A stretch of DNA of 31,406 nucleotides from Methanobacteriaceae archaeon (lineage in GTDB: Archaea > Methanobacteriota > Methanobacteria > Methanobacteriales > Methanobacteriaceae), in the NCBI GenBank assembly GCA_017883605.1, contig JADGNH010000004.1, forward strand, positions 1-31,406, written 5' to 3'. The notes under the pieces were generated by a model. The model was not told where the DNA came from. It saw only the letters and a list, made by a program, of their open reading frames with translations, and did not search any database. The position numbers and the translations under genes were made by a program. This document shows, in pieces, positions 1 through 8,132 of this stretch (positions within the stretch are counted from its first letter, which is position 1; each line of letters starts with the position of its first letter).

Positions 1-96
1 GAAAGTGACTTTTCAATTAATGAGCAATTTTATCTTTTTTTAAATAAATTTTAGTTATTGGGTACAGATGATTTTTTAAATCGTATACTCTTAAAC

Positions 97-119
97 TTCA
101 CAAAGGCCAGATATGGCAA
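97..119 (-). pseudogene. Possible relic of the 5' end of a zinc-ribbon paralogue
   Basis: Positions 97-117 match the start region of the neighbouring gene (about 898-918) in roughly 20 of 22 positions, with a two-base insertion. Read on the minus strand it gives a TTG start followed by Pro-Tyr-Leu, like the MPYL start of the gene at 916, and then the frame is lost and ends within about 20 codons. It could be the remnant of a third tandem paralogue. The match is short, so chance is not excluded. Confidence 0.25.
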
Positions 120-139
120 AAATCGTTTTAAAAATACTA

Positions 140-916
140 TTAATGGACATATTTTAACCAGATGACAGTTATCATCCCTGCAATCATGGCAGTAAAAACA
201 ACAAAAATTATATAATAATAATTAAAGTACAACTTCTCTTTATCCCTGGAATTGAGTAAATCTATCCTATCTTTCATTCTGGAATTTCTCAAGAAAATAT
301 AGCAAAAGTAAGCTGAAAAATAAAGGGAAGCTAAATATATAAATATTGATCCAATCCTACTTAAAAAACCTTTAAACGATGATTCCTGCAGGAATACAGT
401 ACTTCCAAGGAATATTAAAAGGTATAAAGTAGTTAAACCAAAAATAATCCCGGTAAAGATGAACATCTTTTGAAAGCGGGTTTTACGAGATTGATCCTGA
501 TTATTGTTCAAGAAAAAGAATGCCAGGCTCAAAAAGATGTTAATTCCGGCGATTAAATAGAAAATCCAGTTGGAATATATGAATCCGAAAAAAAGGGGAA
601 TTATGGAAAAAGTTAAAATAATAAATCCTGAATTGATAATGAAATTCTTTGAAAAAAATTTTTCATTATTTTTCCCATATTTGTGGTGATTTTCTTCAAT
701 TTCCTCTCTTCGTATCCGTTTGTAAAGATTCAACTCATAATTTGAGTTTTTTTTATCATTTAAATGTTTATGTCCATGTAAATCGAAATTTGTGTGATCT
801 TTTCTTTTATCATATCTTAATTTACCACCACATTGACAGGCATCAAAATCTTCGACAGATTCCCCTTTCTGAAGTTCGTAGTAACCACGACAATTTTCAC
901 AAACCAGATATGGCAT
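140..916 (-). CDS. Zinc-ribbon membrane protein, function unknown
   Basis: I do not recognise a named function. The 258-residue protein begins with a small zinc-ribbon-like module: Cys6 and Cys9, then Cys27 and Cys29 in a CQCGGKL motif. A charged, Asn/Lys/His-rich linker follows (about 35-90). About five hydrophobic membrane segments come next (near 93-113, 116-136, 150-175, 184-208 and 231-254). The ribbon would sit outside the bilayer at the N-terminus. The next gene (1189-1740) has the same ribbon with the same cysteine spacing and a different membrane part, so the two look like shuffled paralogues. The start at 916 has GTGAT three bases upstream. A TATA-like stretch (about 989-999, read on the minus strand) is a plausible promoter. 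Confidence 0.8.
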   Translation of the reverse strand: MPYLVCENCRGYYELQKGESVEDFDACQCGGKLRYDKRKDHTNFDLHGHKHLNDKKNSNYELNLYKRIRREEIEENHHKYGKNNEKFFSKNFIINSGFIILTFSIIPLFFGFIYSNWIFYLIAGINIFLSLAFFFLNNNQDQSRKTRFQKMFIFTGIIFGLTTLYLLIFLGSTVFLQESSFKGFLSRIGSIFIYLASLYFSAYFCYIFLRNSRMKDRIDLLNSRDKEKLYFNYYYIIFVVFTAMIAGMITVIWLKYVH

Positions 917-1188
917 ATCATCACTAATTTTATATTCTTTAAAAGTTATTCTTATTATTTGTCATTACATGAAGACAAAAACTTATGTTATATAAAAATT
1001 GGCTGAGATTTAGGGAATATAATCCGTTTTAAATTAGATAACTTTGTCTATTTCAAAATAAACTTTTTAAATAAAATATTCTTTTTAAAAATTCGTTTAA
1101 AAGAATTGAAGAAGTAAACAGAGTTTTTCCCTTAGTTTTATAATTAAAAGAGTTTATGTTAAAAAAAATTGTAGGTATCTAGAAAATT
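917..1188. other. AT-rich spacer
   Basis: No coding capacity or RNA gene seen. The only notable element is a TATATAA-type box at about 989-999, suitably placed on the minus strand to serve the gene starting at 916. The rest is A/T-rich, with poly-T runs downstream of the gene that starts at 1740. Confidence 0.4.
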
Positions 1189-1740
1189 TCATGGAGATGT
1201 ACCTTTATCCAAAAGCTTTCTAAGCAACGTTCCCAGCAGTCCGCCTATAATGGAAAGCGATCCAAATATAATAATACCACCCCCGAAGATGGTGACCCCG
1301 CCGAAAATGCCGAGCAAAACTCCTAAAACAACCCCTACAAGACTGCCGTTCATAATTCCGTCTCTGTAATCTCTGCTTCCACTGATATAGGCTGCAGTAA
1401 TACCGGAGATTATTGTTAAAAAAATGGTGATCACTGTAAATTCAGTTAAAAGTTTAATAGGGATATCTGCAGCGCTTTGTGGAATGTTTGTTCCAAACAG
1501 TGCTAAAACCGTTAGTATTAGGGATATTATTAAAAATCCGAATCCAATAAAAACAGCAAACCATTTTATCCCCTTCGATTTTTGGTTCTGGGGTTTTGAA
1601 TTTTCAGCAATATTTGACGTTTTTAAGGAATCAACGTAGTTGAGTTTCCCGCCGCATTGGCACCGTTCATAGTTGAAGGAGGATTTCCCTTCCTTCAGCT
1701 CATAATATTTACCACATTCCTTACAGAGAAGATAGGACAT
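1189..1740 (-). CDS. Zinc-ribbon membrane protein with glycine-rich C-terminus
   Basis: This 183-residue protein has the same N-terminal module as the gene ending at 140: Cys6, Cys9, Cys27 and Cys29, with YYEL and CQCGGKL conserved. Membrane segments follow at about 58-83 and 97-121. A long glycine/isoleucine-rich hydrophobic stretch (about 128-172) probably forms two closely packed helices. The C-terminal part resembles small glycine-rich membrane proteins (DUF5518-like) common in Methanobacteriales; that is recognition by eye only. A membrane-sensor or scaffold role is a guess. A GTGTGAT ribosome-site-like sequence precedes the ATG at 1740. Confidence 0.8.
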   Translation of the reverse strand: MSYLLCKECGKYYELKEGKSSFNYERCQCGGKLNYVDSLKTSNIAENSKPQNQKSKGIKWFAVFIGFGFLIISLILTVLALFGTNIPQSAADIPIKLLTEFTVITIFLTIISGITAAYISGSRDYRDGIMNGSLVGVVLGVLLGIFGGVTIFGGGIIIFGSLSIIGGLLGTLLRKLLDKGTSP

Positions 1741-1797
1741 AAAATCACACTTTTTTATTAGAATTTTCTATGGATTAGAATTTATACTTTATTTATT

Positions 1798-1874
1798 TTT
1801 CTATGGGTTAAAAATTGCTATATTTTACTTGATTTTCTGCGGGTAAAAAATTGCTTTCTGCGGGTAAAAAATTA
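1798..1874. repeat. Three copies of a 21-bp tandem repeat
   Basis: Copies at 1834-1854 and 1855-1874 are almost identical (core TTTCTGCGGGTAAAAAATT). A diverged copy lies at 1798-1818. The tract sits between the upstream end of the 1189-1740 gene and the 3' end of the methylthiotransferase gene. Confidence 0.8.
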
Positions 1875-1926
1875 TATTCATATTTAATTTGATTATGAAT
1901 TATTTAATTTGATCAATGTAGTTCCT

Positions 1927-3225
1927 TTAACTCTTTTTGTTTATGAAAAAACTTTGAACAGTACCCCTTAAATAAGTGCTCTTGGCATCAACTATTAAAA
2001 CATCTAAAAAACTTCCTATGGGGGCATCTTCAACAACCACGGTTTTATAGGAATCTGTACGTCCTACATATCCTCCTTTACTACCTTTTTCAGTTATTAA
2101 AACATTTTTAATGCTACCTACTAGTTCCAGATTTTTTCCATATGCTATATCTGATTTAAGTTCATTCAACTTTTTTGATCGTTTTTTAAGGGATTTATGG
2201 TCTATTTCATTTAGTAAAGATGCTCTGGTACCGGGGCGGTGTTTGTACTTTGAAATATGTAAAAAATCAGGTCTTATTTCTTTAATAACCTGTAGGGTGT
2301 CTTTAAAAGCATTCTCATCTTCAGTGGGATATCCTACAATCACGTCGGTGGCAATGGATATATCTGGTATTTTTTCTTTGAATTTAGTTATTATGGTCTT
2401 AAATTCATCTACAGTATGTCCACGGTTCATATCATCTAAAACGCCGTTATTTCCACTTTGAATGGGGATATGTAGGAACTTGTAAACTTTTGGATTTTTA
2501 AATGCATTTATTATACCATCCACGTCGTCCATCATGCTTTTAGGGTGCATCATACCCACCCTCACCCTGAAATCGCCTTTGATATTGGTAACCTCATTGA
2601 TAAAGTTTGATAGTGAATTTCCTGTATCTTTACCGTAAGCTGCTGTGTCCTGGGCTGTAAGCTGTATCTCCATACAACCTTCAGAAACTGCTTTTCTTGC
2701 TTCTAATCTTAAAAGATTTGGGGGGTAGCTTTGCAGAGTTCCTCTGGCGAATCGGGTGCAGCAGTAACTGCAATTACCATCACACCCCTCACAGATCTGG
2801 ATGATATGTATAAGGGGATTTGAACGTATTTTAGGAAGACAAACTTTTAGATCATTATCGTAACCGGTTATTCTAATATTTTCCCCATTTAAAATTGATT
2901 CAACAACATCTGGTGTTGACTTTATTTTATGCGGTCCGATCCAGCCGGCTCCAGGGGCAAGTTTTTTCAGCTTCTTCTGGTCAATCTCAACCATACAACC
3001 AGATATTATAAGCTTTTTGTCTGGAAATTGATTTTGAATGCTCTGAATTCTGTTTTTGACCTTCTGCTCTGTGGGGTGCTTGACGTAACAGGTGTTAAGA
3101 ATGACAGCATCTGCATTTTCAGGTGATGACACAATTTTCCAGCCCTTTTCCTGCAGTAAACCTGCCATTATCTGTGAATCCGCCTGGTTAAAGGTGCAGC
3201 CAAAAGTTTCGATGTAAATGTTCAT
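1927..3225 (-). CDS. tRNA t6A37 methylthiotransferase (MtaB/CDKAL1-type)
   Basis: A radical SAM methylthiotransferase expected to convert N6-threonylcarbamoyladenosine at tRNA position 37 to its 2-methylthio form. Residues below are numbered from the ATG at 3243. The N-terminal domain has the three cluster cysteines Cys16, Cys52 and Cys83. The radical SAM CxxxCxxC is Cys154, Cys158 and Cys161, inside a GCDGNCSYC motif followed by RFARG. The last 60 or so residues fit a TRAM RNA-binding domain. I prefer the ATG at 3225, which yields MNIYIETFGC and has AAGGAT close upstream. The ATG at 3243 is six codons earlier, with its nearest AGGA about 11 bases away. It is the last gene in a minus-strand series after pcm. 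Confidence 0.9.
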   Translation of the reverse strand: MNIYIETFGCTFNQADSQIMAGLLQEKGWKIVSSPENADAVILNTCYVKHPTEQKVKNRIQSIQNQFPDKKLIISGCMVEIDQKKLKKLAPGAGWIGPHKIKSTPDVVESILNGENIRITGYDNDLKVCLPKIRSNPLIHIIQICEGCDGNCSYCCTRFARGTLQSYPPNLLRLEARKAVSEGCMEIQLTAQDTAAYGKDTGNSLSNFINEVTNIKGDFRVRVGMMHPKSMMDDVDGIINAFKNPKVYKFLHIPIQSGNNGVLDDMNRGHTVDEFKTIITKFKEKIPDISIATDVIVGYPTEDENAFKDTLQVIKEIRPDFLHISKYKHRPGTRASLLNEIDHKSLKKRSKKLNELKSDIAYGKNLELVGSIKNVLITEKGSKGGYVGRTDSYKTVVVEDAPIGSFLDVLIVDAKSTYLRGTVQSFFINKKS

Positions 3226-3372
3226 TTTATCCTTATCAAACATGTTTTTTCTATTCCTAACCTTGGTAATAGATATAAATAAAATATAAAAAATACCCTT
3301 ATAAAAATAGTATTAAAGCTTTCATGGGCTTTATCTAAGCTAATTAGGCTTATCTAACTTAATTTTTTTTTA

Positions 3373-4029
3373 TCACTTTTCAGGCCAGCCGTGTTCCCCA
3401 ATCATGGGAACAAATGCCACACCGCCTAAGGCTTTTTTCTTGAATTCGTCTTCAGCCACCCTTAGAATGCATATCAGGTTCTGGAAGTAATTTTTAGAGC
3501 CAACAGGCGCAATAAGCCTTCCACCTATTTTTAACTGTTCCTTAAGGGGTTCTGGTACCTTTGGAGAACTAGCTGTGGCGTAAATTCTGTCATAGGGTTC
3601 TTCTTCAGGGTATCCTAGGGTTCCGTCCCGGTGTATAACCGTTACATTCCCACTGTAACCGGCGCGTTTAAGGTTCTCTTTTGCAGTTTCTGCCAGGGAG
3701 TTTAAACGCTCGATACTGTAAAGGTGACCTTTTTCTCTGATAATTTCCGCGACCACTGCGGCGTTATACCCAAAACCGGTTCCAATCTCTAAAACCTTCA
3801 TTCCCTCTTCTAAGGCGAGTTTTTCACAGATTATGGCCACCATATGGGGTGCGGAGATAGTCTGTCCCTCCCCTATTGGCATGGGCTGGTCTATATAGGC
3901 GTATGGTTTATTTTCAGGTGGCATGAACTCCTCTCTAGCCACCTTTAACATGGCTTCTTTGACTTTATCTGTTTTTATGTAGCCATAACTTAGAAGCTTT
4001 TCAACGAGTTCTTCTCTTTCCTTTCTCAT
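3373..4029 (-). CDS. pcm: Protein-L-isoaspartate O-methyltransferase
   Basis: Repairs damaged proteins by methylating L-isoaspartyl residues with S-adenosylmethionine; cytosolic. The 218-residue length matches the family. Diagnostic motifs are PIGEGQTISAPHMVA (51-65), which forms the substrate loop, and the SAM-binding EIGTGFGYNA (81-90). YATASSPKVPEPLKEQL and GGRLIAPVG follow in the expected order. The gene lies 166 bp downstream of the HVO_0476-type zinc-finger gene, and the spacer is filled by a degenerate repeat. The ribosome site is weak (GTGGT before the ATG). Confidence 0.95.
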   Translation of the reverse strand: MRKEREELVEKLLSYGYIKTDKVKEAMLKVAREEFMPPENKPYAYIDQPMPIGEGQTISAPHMVAIICEKLALEEGMKVLEIGTGFGYNAAVVAEIIREKGHLYSIERLNSLAETAKENLKRAGYSGNVTVIHRDGTLGYPEEEPYDRIYATASSPKVPEPLKEQLKIGGRLIAPVGSKNYFQNLICILRVAEDEFKKKALGGVAFVPMIGEHGWPEK

Positions 4030-4059
4030 AAAACCACTTTCTAAACCATCAATACAAAA

Positions 4060-4240
4060 ATTTGGAACTTATTACCCCTTAGAAACTTATTATACATTTT
4101 GGAATTTATTATACTATTTAGAATTTTTTTACCAATTTTGGAATTTTATTATTTATTTTTAAATTAATATCTTGGAATTTATTACCATTTGGAATTTATA
4201 ATATTTCATTTTTGGGATTTATTACGACCACTTTGGAACT
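4060..4240. repeat. Degenerate tandem array (consensus TAATAAATTCCAAA on the minus strand)
   Basis: About eight degenerate copies, 17-30 bp apart, fill the spacer between pcm and the upstream gene. On the plus strand the core is TTTGGAATTTATTA. The last copies (about 4211-4238) lie inside the 3' end of the HVO_0476-type gene, where they encode its VVINPK tail. The array may have grown from that coding end. Confidence 0.7.
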
Positions 4241-4822
4241 TAAATCGTATTTATAACGTTTTATACCTTCAATTGGTCTTCCATAAACTCTTTTGGTCAC
4301 TGATGCCCGGGCAAATCCCTTCCTCATCTTCCTCTCCATGGTTTTTAAAGAATTTATTCTAAAGAGAAGATTCTCGAGTTTTACAATATCTCCTATTTCG
4401 AATTCAAAATCACGGTCTACTTCAACTTTCTTTGAAACCACTCTTCCTCCAAAATCAACGGAAACCCCTACACGAGCAAGTGTATCTATATAAGAGGCCC
4501 ATATTGTTTCTACGTCTGATAATGGGCTTTCCCATATTCTCCCACCCCTTTTAGTTTCAAGGGAGGTGATTTCGGCTTCGCGTCCTTCTACTTCTATAAT
4601 CTGTCCTATCTGTAATTTTTCATAGGGGTAGAGTTTTATGAATTTCTTCTCTGAGCTTTCATATTCACTCACCACCACCCGGCACTCTACGGGTTTTTCT
4701 GTTATTACAGTCTCCCTGAAGGTATTTCCGCATTCATTACATTTTAATAAAAGGTCTTTTGATGTGTTTCCTTTTGATTTTAATATTTCATTTGATTCCG
4801 AGTTACAAAATGGGCATCTCAT
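4196..4822 (-). CDS. HVO_0476-family zinc-finger protein
   Basis: A conserved archaeal protein of unknown function. The 208 residues begin with a four-cysteine zinc finger: CPFC at 3-6 and CNEC at 28-31. A small beta-rich region follows, with EVEGREAEITSLETKRGGR and then a conserved IWASYIDTLARVGVSVDFGGRVVSKKVEVD stretch typical of the family, followed by a basic segment (MERKMRKGFARASVTKRVYG). Such proteins look like nucleic-acid or ribosome-associated factors, but this is inference. GAGG lies seven bases before the ATG. It sits 136 bp downstream of the hacB-like gene on the same strand. Its final codons carry copies of the downstream repeat. Confidence 0.85.
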   Translation of the reverse strand: MRCPFCNSESNEILKSKGNTSKDLLLKCNECGNTFRETVITEKPVECRVVVSEYESSEKKFIKLYPYEKLQIGQIIEVEGREAEITSLETKRGGRIWESPLSDVETIWASYIDTLARVGVSVDFGGRVVSKKVEVDRDFEFEIGDIVKLENLLFRINSLKTMERKMRKGFARASVTKRVYGRPIEGIKRYKYDLSSKVVVINPKNEIL

Positions 4823-4958
4823 TATTTTTCCTCAAATTTTATCTTCTCTTTAATTGATATTAATGAATTATTAAAGAAGAATTCAATAGAGCTTCAAATC
4901 ACACAATTTCTTTGATAATATTTGAATAAAGTTAAACTTTTAATCAAGTTAAATAAAT

Positions 4959-5456
4959 TTATACTTTGTTTTCTTTCATCTTTAGGTAATGTTTCACCAG
5001 ACCACCGTTTTGGAGGATTTGGAGCATGAATTCTTTGAAGGGTTTGATCTGAAAGGTTTTACCAGTACTATTATTTTTTATGATGCCCTTTTCCAGGTCT
5101 ATACTTACAACATCTCCTTTTTCAGCTTCAACATCTGCGACCACTACCGGCATTCCAACATTTACAGCGTTCCTGTAAAATATCCTGGCAAATGACTTAG
5201 CCACAATTGCAGATATTCCTGCATGTTTCAAGGCGACTGGAGCCTGTTCTCGGGATGATCCACACCCAAAATTCCAGCCAGCCACTATGATGTCTCCTTT
5301 CTCGACATTCCTGGCAAATGTTTCATCTTCACCTTCCATTACATGGGCAGCCAGGTCGTCCAGGTTAAGGGCTCTCAGGTATCTTCCCGGGATTATCACA
5401 TCAGTATCTATGCTGTCCCTGAATTTCCAAACTTTTCCCTCTATTTTTCCAATCAT
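4959..5456 (-). CDS. hacB: Aconitase-family small subunit, homoaconitase type (HacB/LeuD)
   Basis: The small (swivel) subunit of a hydro-lyase that pairs with a separate iron-sulfur large subunit. It acts either in leucine synthesis (isopropylmalate isomerase) or in 2-oxosuberate synthesis for coenzyme B (methanogen homoaconitase). The 165 residues contain DTDVIIPGRYLR (17-28) and the substrate-loop motif GCGSSREQA (64-72), both hallmarks of the family. At the specificity loop it has YLR (26-28). From knowledge of the Methanocaldococcus enzymes, YLR marks homoaconitase and YLV marks isopropylmalate isomerase, so I favour HacB. The translation start lies in a threefold tandem repeat that also supplies two leader ORFs. 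It follows mptG by 62 bp. Confidence 0.88.
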   Translation of the reverse strand: MIGKIEGKVWKFRDSIDTDVIIPGRYLRALNLDDLAAHVMEGEDETFARNVEKGDIIVAGWNFGCGSSREQAPVALKHAGISAIVAKSFARIFYRNAVNVGMPVVVADVEAEKGDVVSIDLEKGIIKNNSTGKTFQIKPFKEFMLQILQNGGLVKHYLKMKENKV

Positions 5457-5503
5457 TAGGTTTCCTCTATTCCAATCATTAGGTTTCCTCTATTCCAATC
5501 ATT
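5437..5503. repeat. Three tandem copies of a 23-bp translation start unit
   Basis: Copies lie at 5437-5460, 5461-5483 and 5484-5503. On the minus strand each of the two upstream copies contains ATGATTGGAATAGAGGAAAC, that is, a start codon and a GAGGA ribosome site for the next copy. The last copy is the actual beginning of the hacB-like gene. Confidence 0.9.
5456..5502 (-). promoter_or_regulatory. Two chained leader mini-ORFs (MIGIEET) before the hacB-like gene
   Basis: On the minus strand, ATG at 5502 opens a seven-codon ORF (MIGIEET) ending in TAA at 5481-5479. That stop overlaps the ATG at 5479 of an identical second ORF, whose TAA at 5458-5456 overlaps the hacB-like ATG at 5456. Both junctions read TAATG, and each unit carries its own GAGGA. 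The geometry allows translational coupling or start-site competition. An ATG at 5511 is in frame with the first mini-ORF. Confidence 0.6.
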
Positions 5504-5518
5504 AAATTCATCAGGAAC

Positions 5519-6508
5519 TTATTTATAGATAGTAGCACCATCATTCTGGGCCTTACTGAGGATGATTTCTCCACCATGATCTTTCAATAGACTTCTGGCT
5601 GTCCTGACTATGTTTTTAGTGCAATCATCTGTAACAGCATAGACTGTAGGCCCAAATGAGCTCATACCGACCCCTGCGGCGCCTGATAATTTCAATTTAT
5701 TTATTAATTCTCTTATAAATGGATTTTGAAGCTCTAACTCTATTTTTTTAAAACCAACATTTTGAATGCTGTTAACAGCAGATCCAAATGCATCTAAATC
5801 CCCTTCAACCACAGCAGGCATCATATTCATAAGCAGAATATGGCTTAGTTTCTGCACCTCAATTAGGGGGATAGGGCAGTATTTCTGGAATATGTTAACC
5901 TCTTTTTCGCCAGAAACATTTCTTTCAACCTGTGGAATAACCAGAATTATCTTCCAATCATCTGGAAAATCGTATCTGGCAGTTATGGGTGGAGGTGATG
6001 CTTTTGAAGCAGAGGACGGTAGAAAATCCAGTTTTTCACTTTTTTTATGTCCACCGTCGACTATAAATCCGCCCCCTCCAAAGGATGCCACCCCTATACC
6101 GGAGGTACCTCCCCTGCCAACTATCTGGGCAATTTCCACTGCAGAAATATCCTGACCATTAATCTCTGCTATAAGCTTTCCAACAGCCAACGATATCTGT
6201 GTTCCAGAACCAAGCCCGGAATGTGGGGGGTATGTCTTTAAAACTTTTATAATGTAGCCAGGATCTAAATCTAAGGATTTTATTATCATACCGGCGGCAT
6301 CCACTATTTTGGAACGGTAGTCATCCATAAAATCTTCTTTTAGTCCTGATTCTTTAAATAACACTTTAATATCATTACCATCTGGCTCGGCTTCCATAAC
6401 CAGACTGGGATCTTTAGTGGTGATTCCTACCCCACCGTCAATACGGCCGTAGGTGCCGTTCAGATCTATTAGGGTTAGATGTAGTCTGGAGGGTGTTTCT
6501 ATTATCAA
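5519..6508 (-). CDS. mptG: Beta-ribofuranosylaminobenzene 5'-phosphate synthase
   Basis: Catalyses the committed step of methanopterin synthesis: condensation of 4-aminobenzoate (or 4-hydroxybenzoate) with PRPP, releasing CO2 and pyrophosphate. It is a GHMP-kinase-fold protein. The 329 residues start IETPSRLHLTLIDLNG, characteristic of this family, and have the GHMP glycine motif PPHSGLGSGTQ (94-104). A second glycine-rich stretch (GRGGTSGIGVASFGGGGFIVDGG) and a C-terminal GVGMSSFGPTVYAV follow. The start codon is TTG at 6508, behind AGGGT. It lies 72 bp after tes and 62 bp before the hacB-like gene, probably in one transcript, linking C1-carrier synthesis with coenzyme B synthesis if the latter is homoaconitase. 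Confidence 0.92.
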   Translation of the reverse strand: MIIETPSRLHLTLIDLNGTYGRIDGGVGITTKDPSLVMEAEPDGNDIKVLFKESGLKEDFMDDYRSKIVDAAGMIIKSLDLDPGYIIKVLKTYPPHSGLGSGTQISLAVGKLIAEINGQDISAVEIAQIVGRGGTSGIGVASFGGGGFIVDGGHKKSEKLDFLPSSASKASPPPITARYDFPDDWKIILVIPQVERNVSGEKEVNIFQKYCPIPLIEVQKLSHILLMNMMPAVVEGDLDAFGSAVNSIQNVGFKKIELELQNPFIRELINKLKLSGAAGVGMSSFGPTVYAVTDDCTKNIVRTARSLLKDHGGEIILSKAQNDGATIYK

Positions 6509-6580
6509 TTCAATAACCCTTAAAATTTAAATAAACACTTAATATTCATTTAAAAGGTGTTTAACTTTTGTTTTAAAATT

Positions 6581-8062
6581 TTAATCTTCGTTAAAGGGTT
6601 TTGCAAATTTTTTCTCAATTTCCTGCCGGTAAATAGAGTTCATAGTGCAAAATGGTATTATTCTTCCATCAGGCACTGCGTAATGGATAACACACTTTTT
6701 AACCCGGTCCTGGTCGAAATTCCAGGGATCCATGAAGTGCATGCAGGATATTAAAAGAGCTCTATGGTGAAGTTCTCCCAGTGCACTGTAGGATCTTTCT
6801 CGAAATACATCGATCAATATGCTTTTTATATCCAGTGAATCGGGGGCGTTAGATAGGCTAATGGTTTTTGGAAGCTCAATGGTGGCTCTGGCTATCATCT
6901 TAGGTTTAGCTGTTATTCCTCCCTCATTCATATCTGCACTGCTGTTGGATAAAAGGTCAAAAAACCGATCTACGTCTACAAATCGTGTTATGGGGATTAT
7001 TTCATTATCATCATTAACAAAAATGTAGGTGGCAGCACCACAGTGGGGGTGACAGGTGAAGGCAACCTTTGCTTCGCCCTCCATGGCCTCTATAAAATCA
7101 GATATGGGAATTACTGAAGAAGCTGGGTAGAAATCATCTGCTTTTATCTGAGAATCTGTCTGTTCTTCCACCATATTTTCAAAATCAGGTATGGTCACCC
7201 TTTGTTTTTCCACTTCTTCATGGGGCGTTCTTCCGGCAAAGGATACTGGTTGAAAGTTTACTCCATGTATAATATCAATGTTATCTGCAGCGAATCTTAT
7301 TATTTCCCCAATTTGGTCGTGATTTATACCTTTTATTAGGGTGGGAACCAGAACTATTCCCAGATCTACTGCACGGCAGTTTTCTATTGCCTCTAATTTA
7401 ATGGGAAGAAGGTTTCTATTCCTAATTTTGAGGTAGGGCTCTTCGGTCACACCATCAAACTGCAGATATATGGTATTTAAACCAGCTTCCTTGAGTTCTT
7501 TTGCAAGTTCCGGGTTTTTAGCAAGTTTTATTCCATTGGTAGCAATTTGTGTATGGGAAAATCCTTCCTCCCGGGCCAGTTTCACCAGATCCACTATGTC
7601 CTTGCGCATGGTAGGTTCACCACCAGCGTACTGGATGGCAGGTGTGGCTACCGGCTGGTTAGACCTTAGATTTCGGAGCATTTGTCTTATTTCTTCATAA
7701 GATGGTTCGTAAAGGTACTTTGAAGCTGCTGCATTGGCAAAACATACTGGACAGCGCATATTGCATCGGTTGGTAACATCGATCAGTCCCAAAATGGTGT
7801 GGCTTTCATGCTCCGAGCAGATACCACAATTTTGAGGGCACTCAGATTCATAGGAGGTTTGAGGATTTTCTAGGCCATCCCCTTTATGACCATAATCAGC
7901 TGCTTCATGATACATCTTACTGCTGCTCCAGTAAGTATTTTCAAAGTTACCGTGCTCTTGGCACTCCTTTCTTATCATAATTTTATCTTGTTCTTCATAG
8001 ACTTCAGCGTCAATGATATTAAGACATTCGGGACATAGACTTTTGGTTTTCTTTATAACCAT
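6581..8062 (-). CDS. tes: Tetraether lipid synthase-type radical SAM protein (Tes)
   Basis: A radical SAM enzyme of the MJ0619/MA_1486 family, shown elsewhere to couple two archaeol-type lipids tail to tail to make membrane-spanning tetraethers. With residues counted from the ATG at 8074, visible cysteine motifs are CPEC (14-17), Cys38 in ECQEHG, CPQNCGIC (79-86) and the radical SAM CNMRCPVC (104-111, after DVTNR), plus CHPHC (341-345). The extra cysteine sets fit auxiliary metal sites. I place the start at ATG 8062, which has GGTGA five bases upstream; ATG 8074 would put that site inside the gene. It is divergent from carS, across 70 bp. The older proposal for this family was methylation in methanopterin synthesis, and mptG downstream keeps that alternative in view. 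Confidence 0.9.
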   Translation of the reverse strand: MVIKKTKSLCPECLNIIDAEVYEEQDKIMIRKECQEHGNFENTYWSSSKMYHEAADYGHKGDGLENPQTSYESECPQNCGICSEHESHTILGLIDVTNRCNMRCPVCFANAAASKYLYEPSYEEIRQMLRNLRSNQPVATPAIQYAGGEPTMRKDIVDLVKLAREEGFSHTQIATNGIKLAKNPELAKELKEAGLNTIYLQFDGVTEEPYLKIRNRNLLPIKLEAIENCRAVDLGIVLVPTLIKGINHDQIGEIIRFAADNIDIIHGVNFQPVSFAGRTPHEEVEKQRVTIPDFENMVEEQTDSQIKADDFYPASSVIPISDFIEAMEGEAKVAFTCHPHCGAATYIFVNDDNEIIPITRFVDVDRFFDLLSNSSADMNEGGITAKPKMIARATIELPKTISLSNAPDSLDIKSILIDVFRERSYSALGELHHRALLISCMHFMDPWNFDQDRVKKCVIHYAVPDGRIIPFCTMNSIYRQEIEKKFAKPFNED

Positions 8063-8132
8063 CATTTCACCCATAATATTATTTAATAGCTAACGTCATT
8101 ATTATTATGTTTATTTTAATTGGAGGTCAATC
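8063..8132. promoter_or_regulatory. Shared divergent promoter region, tes / carS
   Basis: About 70 bp separate the two lipid genes. The carS side has an excellent ribosome site, GGAGGTCAATCATG. The tes side has GGTGA before ATG 8062. A/T-rich sequence between them (TAATATTATTTAATAG and ATTATTATGTTTATTTTAATT) could hold back-to-back TATA boxes. No operator is evident by eye. Confidence 0.5.

Noticed and set aside
649..927. A 92-codon plus-strand frame opposite the first gene
   Set aside because: It is the antisense of a well-supported coding sequence with a zinc ribbon and membrane helices, and shows no domain of its own.
5437..5503. The 23-bp repeat as a protein-binding operator array
   Set aside because: It is explained better by copies of the ribosome site and start codon, since every unit ends exactly at a TAATG junction. 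An additional operator role cannot be excluded.
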